The position numbers and the translations under genes are program-made. The notes below the pieces were generated by a model. The model saw nothing but the letters and a program-made list of their open reading frames with translations, did not search any database and was not told the DNA's origin. This document shows, one piece after another, positions 52,660-62,584 of a stretch of 64,000 nt of DNA; the stretch's first letter is position 1, and the number at the start of each line of letters is the position of its first letter. Origin of the DNA: Microbacterium galbinum (GTDB lineage Bacteria > Actinomycetota > Actinomycetes > Actinomycetales > Microbacteriaceae); contig NZ_CP078077.1 of assembly GCF_023101185.1 (NCBI RefSeq), forward strand, positions 3,067,630 through 3,131,629, in the 5' to 3' direction.

Positions 52660-53465
52660 CCGAGAAGACGATGACGACGACCGAGACCCTCACCCGCGCC
52701 CGCCTGCAGGGCGCCGACCTCACGATCGGCTACGACGGCCGCGTGGTGTCTGCGCATCTCGACGTCGAGATCCCCGCGGGCTCGTTCACGGTCATCGTCG
52801 GCCCGAACGCCTGCGGCAAGTCGACGCTGCTGCGTGCGCTCGCGCGTCTGCTGCGCCCCACGACCGGGCAGGTGCTGCTCGACGGTCGAGCGATCTCGGA
52901 CCTGCCGACGAAGGAGATCGCGCGGCGACTCGGGCTGCTCCCCCAGACGTCGCTCGCCCCGGACGGCATCCGCGTCTCGGACCTCGTCGCCCGCGGTCGA
53001 CACCCCCACCAGACGATCCTCCGCCAGTGGTCGCACACCGACCAGGCCGCCGTGGCCGCCGCCCTCGCGGCGACGGGCACGACCGAGCTCGCGGGGCGTC
53101 TGGTCGACGAGCTCTCCGGCGGACAGCGCCAGCGCGTCTGGGTGGCGATGCTGCTCGCGCAGGAGTCGCCGACGATGCTCTTGGACGAGCCGACGACGTT
53201 CCTCGACATCGCGCACCAGTACGACCTGTTGCGCCTGTTCCACGGCCTCCACGCCGAGGGGCGCACGGTCGTCGCCGTGCTCCACGATCTCAACCAGGCC
53301 GCGCGCTTCGCGGATCACATGATCATGATGCGCGATGGCGAGATCGTGGCCTCCGGGGATCCATCGGCGATCGTCACGGCCGAGCGGGTCGAGGAGGTCT
53401 TCGGACTGCCCTGCTCCGTGATCCCCGACCCGCACGCCGGGACGCCCCTGGTCGTGCCGCTGTGA
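52656..53465 (+). CDS. Iron-siderophore ABC transporter ATPase
   Basis: 269 residues. Walker A GPNACGKSTLLRALARL, Q-loop GLLPQTSLAPDGIRVSD, signature ELSGGQRQRVWVAMLLAQ, Walker B TMLLDEPTTFLDIAHQYDLL and switch His in VVAVLHDLNQAARFAD. FepC/FecE-type. Last gene of the iron operon; the SDR gene converges on it 10 bases away. Confidence 0.95.
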   Translation: MTEKTMTTTETLTRARLQGADLTIGYDGRVVSAHLDVEIPAGSFTVIVGPNACGKSTLLRALARLLRPTTGQVLLDGRAISDLPTKEIARRLGLLPQTSLAPDGIRVSDLVARGRHPHQTILRQWSHTDQAAVAAALAATGTTELAGRLVDELSGGQRQRVWVAMLLAQESPTMLLDEPTTFLDIAHQYDLLRLFHGLHAEGRTVVAVLHDLNQAARFADHMIMMRDGEIVASGDPSAIVTAERVEEVFGLPCSVIPDPHAGTPLVVPL

Positions 53466-53474
53466 GCCGTCGGC

Positions 53475-54251
53475 TCAGCCCATGAAGGGGCGCAGGTCCG
53501 GGTAGCCGGTCGTCGCCCACGCACCGTCGACGACGATGTTCTCGCCGTTGACGTACGACGCGTCGGCCGACGCGAGGAACAGCGCGACGCCCGCGATCTC
53601 GTCGGGATCGGCGGCGCGCTTCGCGGGTATGCGATCCAGGTAGGTGTCCATGACTCCCGGGACGGCCAGCAGTCCGCCCGTGAGCGGCGTGGCGACCAGG
53701 CCGGGCGAGATCGCGTTCACCCGGATGCCCTGCTCGGCGAGCTCGAGCGCGGCGTTCTTCGTGAGCATCACGACACCGGCCTTCGCAGTCGAGTACCCGG
53801 CACCGGAATGCATCGGCACCTGGGAGTTCAACGATGCGATGTTCACGATCGAACCCGCGCGGCCCTGGGCGAGGAACTGCTTCGCGCCGAGCTTCGTGCC
53901 CAGGAACGCGCCGTAGAGGTTCAGCTTGATGTTGAAGTCCCAGGTCGCGAGATCCATGTCGATGACGCGGCCCGGCTTCGAGCCGCCGGCGACGTTGTAC
54001 ACCGCATCGATCCGGCCGAATCGTTCGACGGCGGCGGCGAAGAGCGCCTCCATCGACTGCTCGTCGGTGACATCGGTGCGCAGGCCCGCCACGTTCTCGC
54101 CGAACGTCTCGGTGGCGGCGGCCACGGCATCCGCGTTGATGTCGGCGACGAACACCTTCGCACCCCGATCGACCAGGCGGCGCGTGATCGCCGCTCCGAT
54201 CCCCGACACTCCGCCGGTGACGACCGCGACGCTGTTCTCGAACCCTGACAT
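53475..54251 (-). CDS. Short-chain dehydrogenase/reductase
   Basis: 258 residues. Cofactor motif VVTGGVSGIGAAITRRLVDR, NVAGG, catalytic Ser in IVNIASLNSQVPMHSGAG and YSTAKAGV (Tyr-x-x-x-Lys), and the classical RVNAISPGLVATPLTGG. NAD(P)-dependent; substrate uncertain. It is divergent from the TetR gene, and the next-door gene is a butanediol-dehydrogenase-like enzyme, so an acetoin/diacetyl-type reductase is possible. Confidence 0.9.
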   Translation of the reverse strand: MSGFENSVAVVTGGVSGIGAAITRRLVDRGAKVFVADINADAVAAATETFGENVAGLRTDVTDEQSMEALFAAAVERFGRIDAVYNVAGGSKPGRVIDMDLATWDFNIKLNLYGAFLGTKLGAKQFLAQGRAGSIVNIASLNSQVPMHSGAGYSTAKAGVVMLTKNAALELAEQGIRVNAISPGLVATPLTGGLLAVPGVMDTYLDRIPAKRAADPDEIAGVALFLASADASYVNGENIVVDGAWATTGYPDLRPFMG

Positions 54252-54304
54252 GACTTCCTCTCTGCGGCACCGTCGTGGTGCCGTCCTTCCCGCCACGTTA
54301 CGCC

Positions 54305-54326
54305 TTATCTGACACATGTCGGATAA
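54305..54326. promoter_or_regulatory. 22-bp near-perfect palindrome, likely TetR operator
   Basis: ttatctgaca / ca... / tgtcggataa: arms match except one pair (t opposite g). It lies in the 85-base gap between the SDR and the TetR gene, 10 bases before the TetR start, the usual place for an autoregulatory operator that also controls the divergent gene. Confidence 0.7.
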
Positions 54327-54336
54327 ACTGGGCGAC

Positions 54337-54888
54337 ATGGATGCACGGGCGCGACGTTCACGGGAGCACCTCCGCGACGCCGTCCTCGATCTAGCCGGAC
54401 GGATGCCGATCGCCGACGTGACCGCCTCCGCGATCTGCACCGCGGCGGGTGTGACCCGCGACACCTTCTACCGCCATGCCGAGAGCCCCGTCGACCTCCT
54501 CGCCGACGCCCTCTCGTCCGAGATCGCCGAAGCGATGGAGATCCTCCCGCGCACCGACGCGATCGGTGACGGCGAGCGGGCACTGCTCGAGCACGTCCTC
54601 CGCCGCGCGGACGTCTACCGCGGCGCGATGCACCCCCTGCTCGCCGCTCCCGTGCGCAGCAACCTCGAGCGGTCCATCCGGACGGGCCTCGAACTCTGGG
54701 TGCACCTTCACCCCGACATCGTTCCCCCGGACTTCCGCGACGATCCCTCGGCGATGGCTATCGCGTTCGCCTACGCCGCCGCCGGCACCGTGGGTTCCAT
54801 CGAGGAGTGGCTGCGCAGCGGCGACGACGACATCGACCGCGCCGTGAGGCTCATCCTCGCGGCGTCCCCGGAGTGGTGGCTGCGCTGA
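54337..54888 (+). CDS. TetR-family transcriptional regulator
   Basis: 183 residues. HTH at about 15-55: DVTASAICTAAGVTRDTFYR with HAESPVDLLADAL. The ligand-binding C-terminal domain is unrecognised. The ATG at 54337 was chosen because the earlier ATG at 54316 lies within the palindrome. It is followed after 24 bases by the zinc dehydrogenase and diverges from the SDR. Confidence 0.85.
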   Translation: MDARARRSREHLRDAVLDLAGRMPIADVTASAICTAAGVTRDTFYRHAESPVDLLADALSSEIAEAMEILPRTDAIGDGERALLEHVLRRADVYRGAMHPLLAAPVRSNLERSIRTGLELWVHLHPDIVPPDFRDDPSAMAIAFAYAAAGTVGSIEEWLRSGDDDIDRAVRLILAASPEWWLR

Positions 54889-54912
54889 CGGCCGCCGGAA
54901 AAGGAGAGAAGG

Positions 54913-55962
54913 ATGAAAGCCGCAGTTTTCCACGCGCAGGAGGACCTCCGCATCGAGGAGGTCGCAGATCCCTCCCCCGGACCCGGACAGGTCAAGCTGC
55001 GCAACGCCTTCGCCGGCATCTGCGGCTCCGACCTGCACGTCTACTACACGCCGGAGGCAGCGGGCCTCGACTTCGAACATCCGCATCCTCTGACCGGGTC
55101 GACCCTCCCCCAGATCCTCGGACACGAGTTCTCGGGCACGGTCGTCGAGCTCGGCGAGGGCGTCGACGGAATCTCGGTCGGCGACCGGGTGGCCGTCTGG
55201 CCGATCTACTACTGCGGTGACTGCGCTGCATGCCGCCGCGGTATGTACATCGCGTGCCAGAAGATCGGATTCCACGGCCTGAGCTCGGACGGCGGCGGCA
55301 TGGCCGAGTTCACGACCGTCGACGCGTCGAAGCTGCACGTGCTTCCCGAGAACGTCGACCTGCGTCTCGGTGCCCTGGTCGAGCCGATGGCGGTCGCGTG
55401 GCACGCCGTCTCGCGCAGCGGCGTGGAGTCGGGGGGAACCGCCCTCATCGCCGGTGCCGGCCCCATCGGCATCGGCGTGTGGTTCGCCCTCAAAGCACGT
55501 GGCATCGAGAAGGTGCTCGTGTCCGAGCCCAGCGCGGATCGACGCGCGATCATCGCGGCCCTCGGCGCCACGGTCGTCGACCCGGTGACGGAGGATCTCG
55601 GCGCGGCCGTCACCGCTCTGACCGACGGCGACGGCGTGGACGTGGCGTTCGATGCCGCCGGCGCCGGCCCCGCCATCACCTCCTCGCTCGCGAGCCTCGT
55701 GCCGGGTGGCCGTGTCGTCGTCGTCGCGATCCACGAGCGCACGATGGACTTCCTGCCGACCCAGCTGGTGATGGCCGAGACCGAGATCGCCGGCGCGCTG
55801 GCGTATCTCCCCGAGGACTTCGACGCTGTCATCGCCGCGATGGCCGCAGGCGTGTACGACACGACCGGATGGGTGAAGGACGTGCCGCTGGATGGCGTCG
55901 TGGATGCGATCCACGCACTCCGTGGCGGCGCCGGGGCGAAGATCCTCGTCCAGTCGAACTGA
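54913..55962 (+). CDS. Zinc-dependent alcohol dehydrogenase, 2,3-butanediol dehydrogenase-like
   Basis: 349 residues. AGICGSDLHVYYTPEAAGLD with the catalytic zinc Cys, LPQILGHEFSGTVVELGEGV (GHE motif), CGDCAACRRGMYIACQK (structural zinc Cys), and ALIAGAGPIGIGVWFALKAR as Rossmann motif. The spacing and FHGLSSDGGGMAEF fit (R,R)-butanediol/acetoin reductases. ATG after aaaaggagagaagg. Same operon as the TetR gene. Confidence 0.88.
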   Translation: MKAAVFHAQEDLRIEEVADPSPGPGQVKLRNAFAGICGSDLHVYYTPEAAGLDFEHPHPLTGSTLPQILGHEFSGTVVELGEGVDGISVGDRVAVWPIYYCGDCAACRRGMYIACQKIGFHGLSSDGGGMAEFTTVDASKLHVLPENVDLRLGALVEPMAVAWHAVSRSGVESGGTALIAGAGPIGIGVWFALKARGIEKVLVSEPSADRRAIIAALGATVVDPVTEDLGAAVTALTDGDGVDVAFDAAGAGPAITSSLASLVPGGRVVVVAIHERTMDFLPTQLVMAETEIAGALAYLPEDFDAVIAAMAAGVYDTTGWVKDVPLDGVVDAIHALRGGAGAKILVQSN

Positions 55963-56095
55963 CGCGCACCTCAGGGCGATGGCCGGGACCCGACGCGATC
56001 GGTCCCGGCGATCGCCCTGAGCTCTTCCATCGGTGGGGTCCGACTGACTAACGTCGGGATCACCCCCTGCGATGCCCTCCGGCGAAGGAGCCCTC

Positions 56096-57424
56096 ATGCA
56101 CACCTCTGACGCGATCGTGATCGGTGCGGGAATCGCCGGCCTCTCTGCCGCGCGACTTCTTCGGGCGGAGGGCTTGAGCGTCGTCGTCCTCGAGGCGCGG
56201 GACCGCATCGGCGGCCGTGTGACGACCGATCGCTCCGCCGGCCGGGTCACGGATCTCGGCGCCTCCTGGATCCACGGCATCGACGGCAGCCCGGTCGCGG
56301 CCGCGGCGACCGCCTTCGGCATGCGCACGCAGGAGTTCACGGTCGGGGGCTACCAGCCCGACAGCCGTCCGATCGCTCACTACGGCCCCGACGGCATCCG
56401 TCTGTCCGACTCGGATGCCCGTGCCTACGTCGCCGACATCCATGCGGTGGATGCGGCGCTCCGCGACGCCATCGCCGCGTCGGCGGCCGATGCGTCGTAT
56501 CGCGATGTGACGGAGGTCGCCCTCGCGATGCAGGGATGGAACGCCGACCGCATGCAGCGGGTGCGCGAGTACCTCGAGCATCGCGCCGAGGAGCAGTACG
56601 GCGCGTGGATCGAGGACCTCGCCGCTCACGGGCTCGACGACGACACGATCGACGGCGACGAGGTCGTCTTCCCCGACGGGTACGACAGCCTCGCGACGCA
56701 TCTGGCGGAGGGGCTCGACGTACGGCTCGACCACCCCGTCTCCCGTGTCGAGTGGTCGGCGGAGGGCGTCGTCGCCACCACACCGCACGAGGTCTTCCGC
56801 GCGACGGCGGCGGTACTCACGGTGCCGGTCGGGGTGCTGCAGTCCCCCGCACTGGTGATCGACCCTGCGCTGCCCGAGCCGAATGCCGGGGCGCTGTCGC
56901 GCCTGCGCATGAATGCGTTCGAGAAGATCTTCCTCCGCTTCCCCGCGCGGTTCTGGGACGACGGCGTCTATGCGATCCGCCAACAGGGGCCGGAGGGCCG
57001 ATGGTGGCACTCCTGGTACGACCTCACCGCCCTCGACGACGAGCCGACGCTGCTCACCTTCGCCGCGGGGCCGGCGGCGCAGCAGACGCGGGACTGGGAC
57101 GACGATCAGGTCGTGGAGTCGGTGCTCGCGCAGCTGCGCCGGCTGTTCGGCGCCGACGTGCCGGCCCCCGTTGCGGTGAATCGCACGCACTGGCAGGACG
57201 ATCCGTTCGCCCACGGTGCCTACGCGTACATGACGCTCGGCTCGACGACCGCCGATCACGACGACCTGGCGACCCCGATCGGCGGCGTGCTGCACATCGC
57301 CGGAGAGGCGACCTGGACCGATGACCCGGCGACCGTGCCTGCCGCACTCCTGTCGGGGCACCGCGCGGCGGCCCGGGTCCTCGGGCGCGAGGTCGCGGTC
57401 GAGCGGCTGTGGTCCCGGCCGTGA
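56096..57424 (+). CDS. FAD-dependent amine oxidase (polyamine/monoamine oxidase family)
   Basis: 442 residues. [20 protein letters not shown] is the dinucleotide-binding motif, [19 protein letters not shown] the second, and [19 protein letters not shown] the typical GG/WIHG segment. The C terminus, [20 protein letters not shown], is the FAD-closing motif. Substrate probably a polyamine or other amine. ATG at 56096 after gcgaaggagccctc. Confidence 0.9.
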   Translation: MHTSDAIVIGAGIAGLSAARLLRAEGLSVVVLEARDRIGGRVTTDRSAGRVTDLGASWIHGIDGSPVAAAATAFGMRTQEFTVGGYQPDSRPIAHYGPDGIRLSDSDARAYVADIHAVDAALRDAIAASAADASYRDVTEVALAMQGWNADRMQRVREYLEHRAEEQYGAWIEDLAAHGLDDDTIDGDEVVFPDGYDSLATHLAEGLDVRLDHPVSRVEWSAEGVVATTPHEVFRATAAVLTVPVGVLQSPALVIDPALPEPNAGALSRLRMNAFEKIFLRFPARFWDDGVYAIRQQGPEGRWWHSWYDLTALDDEPTLLTFAAGPAAQQTRDWDDDQVVESVLAQLRRLFGADVPAPVAVNRTHWQDDPFAHGAYAYMTLGSTTADHDDLATPIGGVLHIAGEATWTDDPATVPAALLSGHRAAARVLGREVAVERLWSRP

Positions 57425-57452
57425 ACTCCGGACCACAGCCACCGACCGCACC

Positions 57453-58757
57453 TCACTCGTAGCGCAGGGACTCGACGGGGTCGGCTCGCGCTGCTCGGGC
57501 GGCGGGCAGGGTCCCGGCGAGGAAGGCGATCACCATCACGAGGGCGATGATCGACAGGACCGAGACCGGATCGAAGGCGATGAGGGTCAATCCCGGCAGG
57601 TCCGCGAGGAGGCCATCGGCCAGGACCGCGCTGATCCCCGCGCCGGCGAGCATCGCGATCCCGACGCCGATCGCGCTCCCGAGGAATCCGAGGAAGGCGG
57701 CCTCGAGGCTGAACAGACCGAACACGCGTCCCGAGCCCATGCCCATCGCCTTCATCAGACCGATCTCGCGCGTGCGCTCCTGAACCGACATGTACAACGT
57801 GTTCACGATGCCGAACGCGGCGGCCAGCAGGGCGATGATCGCGAAGGCGTTGAGCACGAGCACGATTCCGTCGATGACGGTGGTGATGGTGCCGAGCTGG
57901 TCGGCCACGGTCGTCCCGGTGAACCCGGCATCGGCCAGACGGTCCTTCAGCGCCTGGATCTCGTCGTCCGTCGCGTCGGGTGCGAACCACACCGTCGCCG
58001 ACGCGAAGCGGTCGATCTGATCCGCGGGCAGGCCGGTCGCCTGGGCCTCGACGAGCGCGTCGCTCATCGATCGGTTCACGAGGATGCTCGAGCCCGTTGG
58101 GCTTGCGAGCGCCTCCTCGGTGATGCCGACGACGGTCGCGTCGATCGTGTGCGAGGTGCGCGCCGCATCGGTGATCCCCAGCGTGACCGTGGAGCCGAGC
58201 GCATCGTCGTCGTCCGCGAACCCGAGGGCCTCGACGTAGGCGGCGGGCAGCGCGACCTCCGTCTCCGACGCGTCGTCGTCGGGATCCGTTCCGGCGGCGA
58301 GCACGGTCGTCTGCCCCGGCATGAGGCTCCCGACCGAGGCGACGAACGGCGTGCCGTCGCCGGCCCGGATGAAATCGGGGGTGATCGTGCGCGTGGGATC
58401 CACGCGCACGACGCCATCGATCCCCTCGATCTCGGCGACGTCATCGGGATCGAGCGCGATCACCGTCTGCCCGGGGATACCGCTCGAGACCGCGTCGGGG
58501 TCGTACTCGCGCGGTTCCCCGCCGGTCGCGCCCGGCACCGTCGTCGCATCGTCCGCCGCCCGCGTGACGCTCATCGCGTCGGCGGCGCCGACCCCCGAGA
58601 CCGTGTCGTCGATGTACCGATTGATCCCGGTGCCGAGGCCGCCAGTCAGAGCGAGCGTGAAGGCTCCGACGAAGATCGCCAAGATGGTGAGGATCGTGCG
58701 GGTCTTCGCTCGGAACGTGTTCGAGATCGCCGATCCGACGAGGTCCGCGGCCCTCAT
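57453..58757 (-). CDS. MacB/FtsX-type ABC transporter permease
   Basis: 434 residues. One N-terminal membrane helix ([20 protein letters not shown]), a large extracytoplasmic MacB-like domain (about 50-290), and three C-terminal helices with [40 protein letters not shown] (conserved cytosolic loop) and [20 protein letters not shown]. The stop region SLRYE is typical. The ATPase gene overlaps its start by 4 bases. Function: mechanotransmission-type export or lipoprotein/antibiotic handling, unknown. Confidence 0.9.
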   Translation of the reverse strand: MRAADLVGSAISNTFRAKTRTILTILAIFVGAFTLALTGGLGTGINRYIDDTVSGVGAADAMSVTRAADDATTVPGATGGEPREYDPDAVSSGIPGQTVIALDPDDVAEIEGIDGVVRVDPTRTITPDFIRAGDGTPFVASVGSLMPGQTTVLAAGTDPDDDASETEVALPAAYVEALGFADDDDALGSTVTLGITDAARTSHTIDATVVGITEEALASPTGSSILVNRSMSDALVEAQATGLPADQIDRFASATVWFAPDATDDEIQALKDRLADAGFTGTTVADQLGTITTVIDGIVLVLNAFAIIALLAAAFGIVNTLYMSVQERTREIGLMKAMGMGSGRVFGLFSLEAAFLGFLGSAIGVGIAMLAGAGISAVLADGLLADLPGLTLIAFDPVSVLSIIALVMVIAFLAGTLPAARAARADPVESLRYE

Positions 58758-59455
58758 GCGGCGACCTGCTCTTCGCTCTCGTCGACGATGCGCCCATCGC
58801 GGATGACGATCCGGCGATCGCAGCGCGCCGCGAGATCCTCGTCGTGGGTGACGACGATCAGCGTGATGCCGTGCTCGCGGTTGAGTCCGAACAGGATGTC
58901 CTCGACCACGGCGCCCGTCGCGCTGTCGAGGTTGCCGGTCGGCTCGTCGGCGAAGATGATGCGCGGATTGTTCACCAGTGCCCGCGCGATCACCACGCGC
59001 TGCTTCTGCCCTCCGGAGAGGTCCACCGCCCGGTTGCGCGCCTTGTCGGCGAGGTCGAGCTGCTCGAGTGCGGCCATGCCGCGCCGGCGGCGCTCGCCCG
59101 CCCGGACGCCCGCGATCTTGAGGGGCAGCACGACGTTCTCGAGCACGCTGTTGCCACCGGTGAGGAAGAACTGCTGGAAGACGAAACCGAACGTCTTGTT
59201 GCGCGTGCGGTTGAGCTGAGCGCCTCGCAGGCGAGCCGTCTGCACACCCTCCAGAGCGATCGTTCCAGTATCCGGGGCATCGAGCAGGGCGAGCAGGTGC
59301 ATGAGGGTGGATTTTCCCGATCCGCTCTTGCCGACGATCGCGATCGATTCCCCTTCGCCGACGTCGAAGCTCACCCCCTTGAGCGCATCGAAGCGGGTCG
59401 GGCCACGCCCGTAGGACTTGTGGACATCCCTGATCTGAAGAAGGGGTGCGGGCAT
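58754..59455 (-). CDS. MacB/LolD-type ABC transporter ATPase
   Basis: 233 residues. Walker [19 protein letters not shown]-loop [10 protein letters not shown], signature [16 protein letters not shown], Walker [18 protein letters not shown] and His-switch [13 protein letters not shown]. Belongs with the overlapping FtsX-type permease. Divergent from the two-component genes, which in many Firmicutes and Actinobacteria control such exporters. Confidence 0.94.
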   Translation of the reverse strand: MPAPLLQIRDVHKSYGRGPTRFDALKGVSFDVGEGESIAIVGKSGSGKSTLMHLLALLDAPDTGTIALEGVQTARLRGAQLNRTRNKTFGFVFQQFFLTGGNSVLENVVLPLKIAGVRAGERRRRGMAALEQLDLADKARNRAVDLSGGQKQRVVIARALVNNPRIIFADEPTGNLDSATGAVVEDILFGLNREHGITLIVVTHDEDLAARCDRRIVIRDGRIVDESEEQVAA

Positions 59456-59609
59456 CGGAGAACTCCGTTCGGATCGACGGATATCAGCGTCCCTCTCGCG
59501 CCGGGGTCCGCACATCCCTCGATCGCGTTCCGCATGTACCGCGTCCGCGGTACTCCCGATGACCCGGGCGACCGACGCGACGGCGGCCGTTCCACGGCAG
59601 ACTGAGGGG

Positions 59610-60797
59610 ATGGCAGAGCACACCGACGTTCCCGAGGCGCCCGCGGATCCGCGCCCCCGGATGCCGGTATGGCTCCCCGACGTGCTCGTCGCTGTCGTCG
59701 TGCTCGTCTTCGCCCTGGCACCGACTCCGATCCCCGACTTCCGACCGACGAGCGTGCTCTCCCTCGTCCTCGTGCTCCTCCCCCTCGCGATCGTCCCGTG
59801 GCGACGGCGGTGGCCGCTCCTGACGCTCGCCGCGCTCCTGGTCAACTTCGGCGCCGCAGCCGCCACCGGCATCCTGTCGCCCGGTATCGGCATCGCGATC
59901 GGCCTCGCGATGTACCAGGTCACCCTGCGCACCATCCGTCGACGCGCGCTGCTGATCGCGGCGTGCGCCGTCGTCGCCGTGATGCTGTTGTCCCTGCTCT
60001 CGGCGATCGGCTCCGTGTACGACCCGCGGGCGTTCCAGTTCGGGCTGATCGTGGCGCTCTCGACCGCCCTCGGCGACGCGGCGCGCTCGCGGCGCGACTA
60101 CATCTCCGCCATCACCGAGCGGGCGGAACGCGCGGTGCGCAGCCGAGAATCCGAAGCCCAGCGGCGCGTGAGCGAGGAACGGCTGCGGATCGCCCGGGAT
60201 CTGCACGACGCGGTCGCGCATCAGATCGCGGTCATCAGTCTGCAGGCGGGAGTCGCGACCTCGGTGATCGACGATCGCCCGGAGAAGGCCAAGCAGGCAT
60301 TGGCGACGATCCGCGGCGCCGCGCGCAGCGTGCTCGGCGAGATCGGAGACCTCATGTCGATGCTGCGCACGGCCGACGTTGGCGACGGGAGCACCGGCCC
60401 CCAGGCCGGCGCCGACCGCATCGACGAGCTCGTCGCTCAGTTCGCGTCGTCCGGGTTGGAGGTGACCGTGCGCACCGAGGGCGACCTCGACCGCGTCACC
60501 GGCGCGACCGGGCTCGTCGCCTACCGCGTTGTCCAGGAGGCACTCACGAACGCGCACAAGCACGGCACCGAGCATCGCGCCCACCTCCTGCTCCGCGCCG
60601 ACGACGACGGCCTCGCGATCACGGTCACCAACCCGATGACCGCGTCGCCCTCCCCAGGCGGCAGCGAGTCCCCCGGTCTCGGTCTCCTCGGCCTTCGCGA
60701 GCGCGTGACCTCCGTGCGAGGCACGGTCGACGCAGGACCCGACGGCGGCAGCTGGAAGATCCGCGCCTGGATGCCGCGGTCGAAGGAGCAGTCATGA
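59610..60797 (+). CDS. Sensor histidine kinase of the NarL/DesK type
   Basis: 395 residues. Four to five N-terminal membrane helices (about 20-155), then HisKA_3 with RIARDLHDAVAHQIAVIS (His199) and an HATPase_c with VAYRVVQEALTNAHKHG and PGLGLLGLRERVTSVRGTVD. No separate extracellular domain, so it probably senses in or at the membrane. Stop overlaps the response regulator start. Confidence 0.93.
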   Translation: MAEHTDVPEAPADPRPRMPVWLPDVLVAVVVLVFALAPTPIPDFRPTSVLSLVLVLLPLAIVPWRRRWPLLTLAALLVNFGAAAATGILSPGIGIAIGLAMYQVTLRTIRRRALLIAACAVVAVMLLSLLSAIGSVYDPRAFQFGLIVALSTALGDAARSRRDYISAITERAERAVRSRESEAQRRVSEERLRIARDLHDAVAHQIAVISLQAGVATSVIDDRPEKAKQALATIRGAARSVLGEIGDLMSMLRTADVGDGSTGPQAGADRIDELVAQFASSGLEVTVRTEGDLDRVTGATGLVAYRVVQEALTNAHKHGTEHRAHLLLRADDDGLAITVTNPMTASPSPGGSESPGLGLLGLRERVTSVRGTVDAGPDGGSWKIRAWMPRSKEQS

Positions 60798-61462
60798 TCC
60801 GCATTCTCATCGTCGACGACCAGGCACTGATCCGACAGGCGGTCGCCGACATCCTCGGCGCGCAGGACGACATCGAGGTCATCGGGCTTGCCGCGAACGG
60901 GCGGGAGGCGATCGACTTCGCTTCGGCGCATCGGCCGGACATCGTGATCATGGACATCCGGATGCCCGTGCTCGACGGCATCGAGGCGACCGCGCAGATC
61001 TGCCGGGCGCCGGGTCTCGAGGGCGTCCGCGTGCTCATCCTGACCACCTTCGAGGAGGACGAGTACCTCGTCCAGGCGCTTCGTGCGGGCGCCAGCGGCT
61101 TCATCGGCAAGGGCGCCGAGCCCGACGAGATCCCGCGCGCCGTGCGCTCCGTGCACGCCGGCGACGCCCTGCTCTCCCCACTGGCGACCCGCGCACTCAT
61201 CGACCGCTTCGTCGCGATGCCGGTCCGAGGAGCGCCGGCACCGGGAGTCGCCGAGCTCGATTCGCTCACCGAACGCGAGCGAGAAGTGCTGCTGATGGTC
61301 GCTCGGGGTCGCTCCAACCAGGAGATCGCGGAAGAGCTGTTCATCTCGCCGCACACCGCCAAGACCCACGTGAACCGCATCATGACCAAGGTCGGAGCGC
61401 ACGACCGTGCTCAACTCGTGATCCTCGCCTATGAGAGCGGTCTGCTCGTTCAGGGCGGCTGA
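60794..61462 (+). CDS. NarL/LuxR-type response regulator
   Basis: 222 residues. Receiver domain: LIVDDQALIRQAVADI (Asp9/Asp10), VIMDIRMPVLDGIEAT (phosphorylated Asp54) and a Lys in FIGKGAEPDEI. LuxR HTH: LTEREREVLLMVARGRSNQE and LFISPHTAKTHVNRIMTKVG. Partner of the overlapping histidine kinase. Confidence 0.95.
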   Translation: MIRILIVDDQALIRQAVADILGAQDDIEVIGLAANGREAIDFASAHRPDIVIMDIRMPVLDGIEATAQICRAPGLEGVRVLILTTFEEDEYLVQALRAGASGFIGKGAEPDEIPRAVRSVHAGDALLSPLATRALIDRFVAMPVRGAPAPGVAELDSLTEREREVLLMVARGRSNQEIAEELFISPHTAKTHVNRIMTKVGAHDRAQLVILAYESGLLVQGG

Positions 61463-61488
61463 GGGCCGTTCCTCCACCGCGCACGAGA

Positions 61489-61519
61489 GCGCCCCTCCCG
61501 CTCAGAACAGGAGGGGCGC
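61489..61519. terminator. Terminator after the two-component operon
   Basis: gcgcccctcc, 11-base loop, ggaggggcgc: perfect 10-bp stem 26 bases after the regulator stop, shared with the convergent SPW gene. Confidence 0.75.
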
Positions 61520-61532
61520 CGTCGTCCGCGCG

Positions 61533-61916
61533 TCAGGCTCGGGCGGCCCGCGGCGTGGTCTGGGGCTGCGGCTGCGAGAACAGCACGACGATGATGACCG
61601 TCACGCCCACGACGACGTGCGGCAGCCAGACGTTGAGCGCTTCTCCGGAGAAGCCGAAGATCCACGGCGAGAGGGCGAGGAACAGGCTCGCGACGATGTC
61701 GAAGACGAGGTGCACGGGCATGGGGATGAACCCGAAGGGTCCCCATTCGTACTTCGTGAACAGGCTGTAGACGATGAGGCCGACGCCGAGCACGATCGGG
61801 ATGATGACCGCTGCGCCACCGACGGCGGCGAATCCGAACAGCCATGGTGCCGCGATGAGTGCGATGCCGACGACGTAGTCGAGGACTCCGTGGACCTTCG
61901 TGGGGATGAAACGCAT
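61533..61916 (-). CDS. SPW-repeat small membrane protein
   Basis: 127 residues with four hydrophobic segments and two copies of the SPW motif: ALIAAPWLFGFAAVGG and LALSPWIFGFSGEALN. Family members are four-helix membrane proteins of unknown role, common in Actinobacteria. ATG at 61916. Confidence 0.85.
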   Translation of the reverse strand: MRFIPTKVHGVLDYVVGIALIAAPWLFGFAAVGGAAVIIPIVLGVGLIVYSLFTKYEWGPFGFIPMPVHLVFDIVASLFLALSPWIFGFSGEALNVWLPHVVVGVTVIIVVLFSQPQPQTTPRAARA

Positions 61917-61997
61917 GATGCCTCCTTGTGCGGGAACCGCGGGAGCGGCTCATGCAAGGAGTTCGACACCCCGGCGCAAACGGATTGGAGGAATCTC

Positions 61998-62552
61998 CTA
62001 CCGGTCGGCGCGCCAGCCGTAGCGCCGCTGGAGGGCGGCGGCGACCCGGTCGAAGCGCGCACGCGCGAGCACGGCGGCCTCGCGGCGCATGCCCGCATCG
62101 TGGACGCTGTAGAGCTGCTCGACGTCGACCCAGGACTCCCGCCCCTGGGAGTCCCACTCCCCCGATCCGATCGACAGGTAGTCGCGATCGCCGTCGTGGG
62201 AGCGGCTGGTCATCCGCACGGCGAACACCCGATCCGAGGACTCTCGGCCGATCACGAGCACCGGGCGGTCCTTGCCCCGCCCGTCGCCCTCCTCATAGGG
62301 CACCCAGGTCCAGATGATCTCCCCGGCATCGGGAGCGCCGTCGCGATCGGGGGCGTAGGAGATGACGACGTCGTCGAGGTGCGCGGGATCGAGGCGCACG
62401 GTCTCGATCCCGCGGGTGCGCCCGGCATCCGTTCTCGACGCCTTCAGCACGGCCGAACGTCCCGGCTCCTTGCGGGGCCGGGACGTTCGGGGTTTCAGTG
62501 CGTCGAGCAGCGCTTGCGCGATCGTGACGAGGATGCTCCTGGATGAACTCAC
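61998..62552 (-). CDS. PemK/MazF-like protein with N-terminal extension
   Basis: 184 residues. From about residue 75 the sequence fits the PemK/MazF fold: EIIWTWVPYEEGDGRGKDRP (the G-x-E-x-x-K-x-RP-type start), VLVIGRESSDRVFAVRMTSR and ESWVDVEQLYSVHDAGMRRE. The 70 residues before it are basic and unrecognised. PemK toxins cut RNA; no antitoxin gene is adjacent, so this may be a solitary relative with another role. Confidence 0.75.
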   Translation of the reverse strand: MSSSRSILVTIAQALLDALKPRTSRPRKEPGRSAVLKASRTDAGRTRGIETVRLDPAHLDDVVISYAPDRDGAPDAGEIIWTWVPYEEGDGRGKDRPVLVIGRESSDRVFAVRMTSRSHDGDRDYLSIGSGEWDSQGRESWVDVEQLYSVHDAGMRREAAVLARARFDRVAAALQRRYGWRADR

Positions 62553-62584
62553 ACGTTCACACTACGTCGCTCGCGCTCGGGCGA

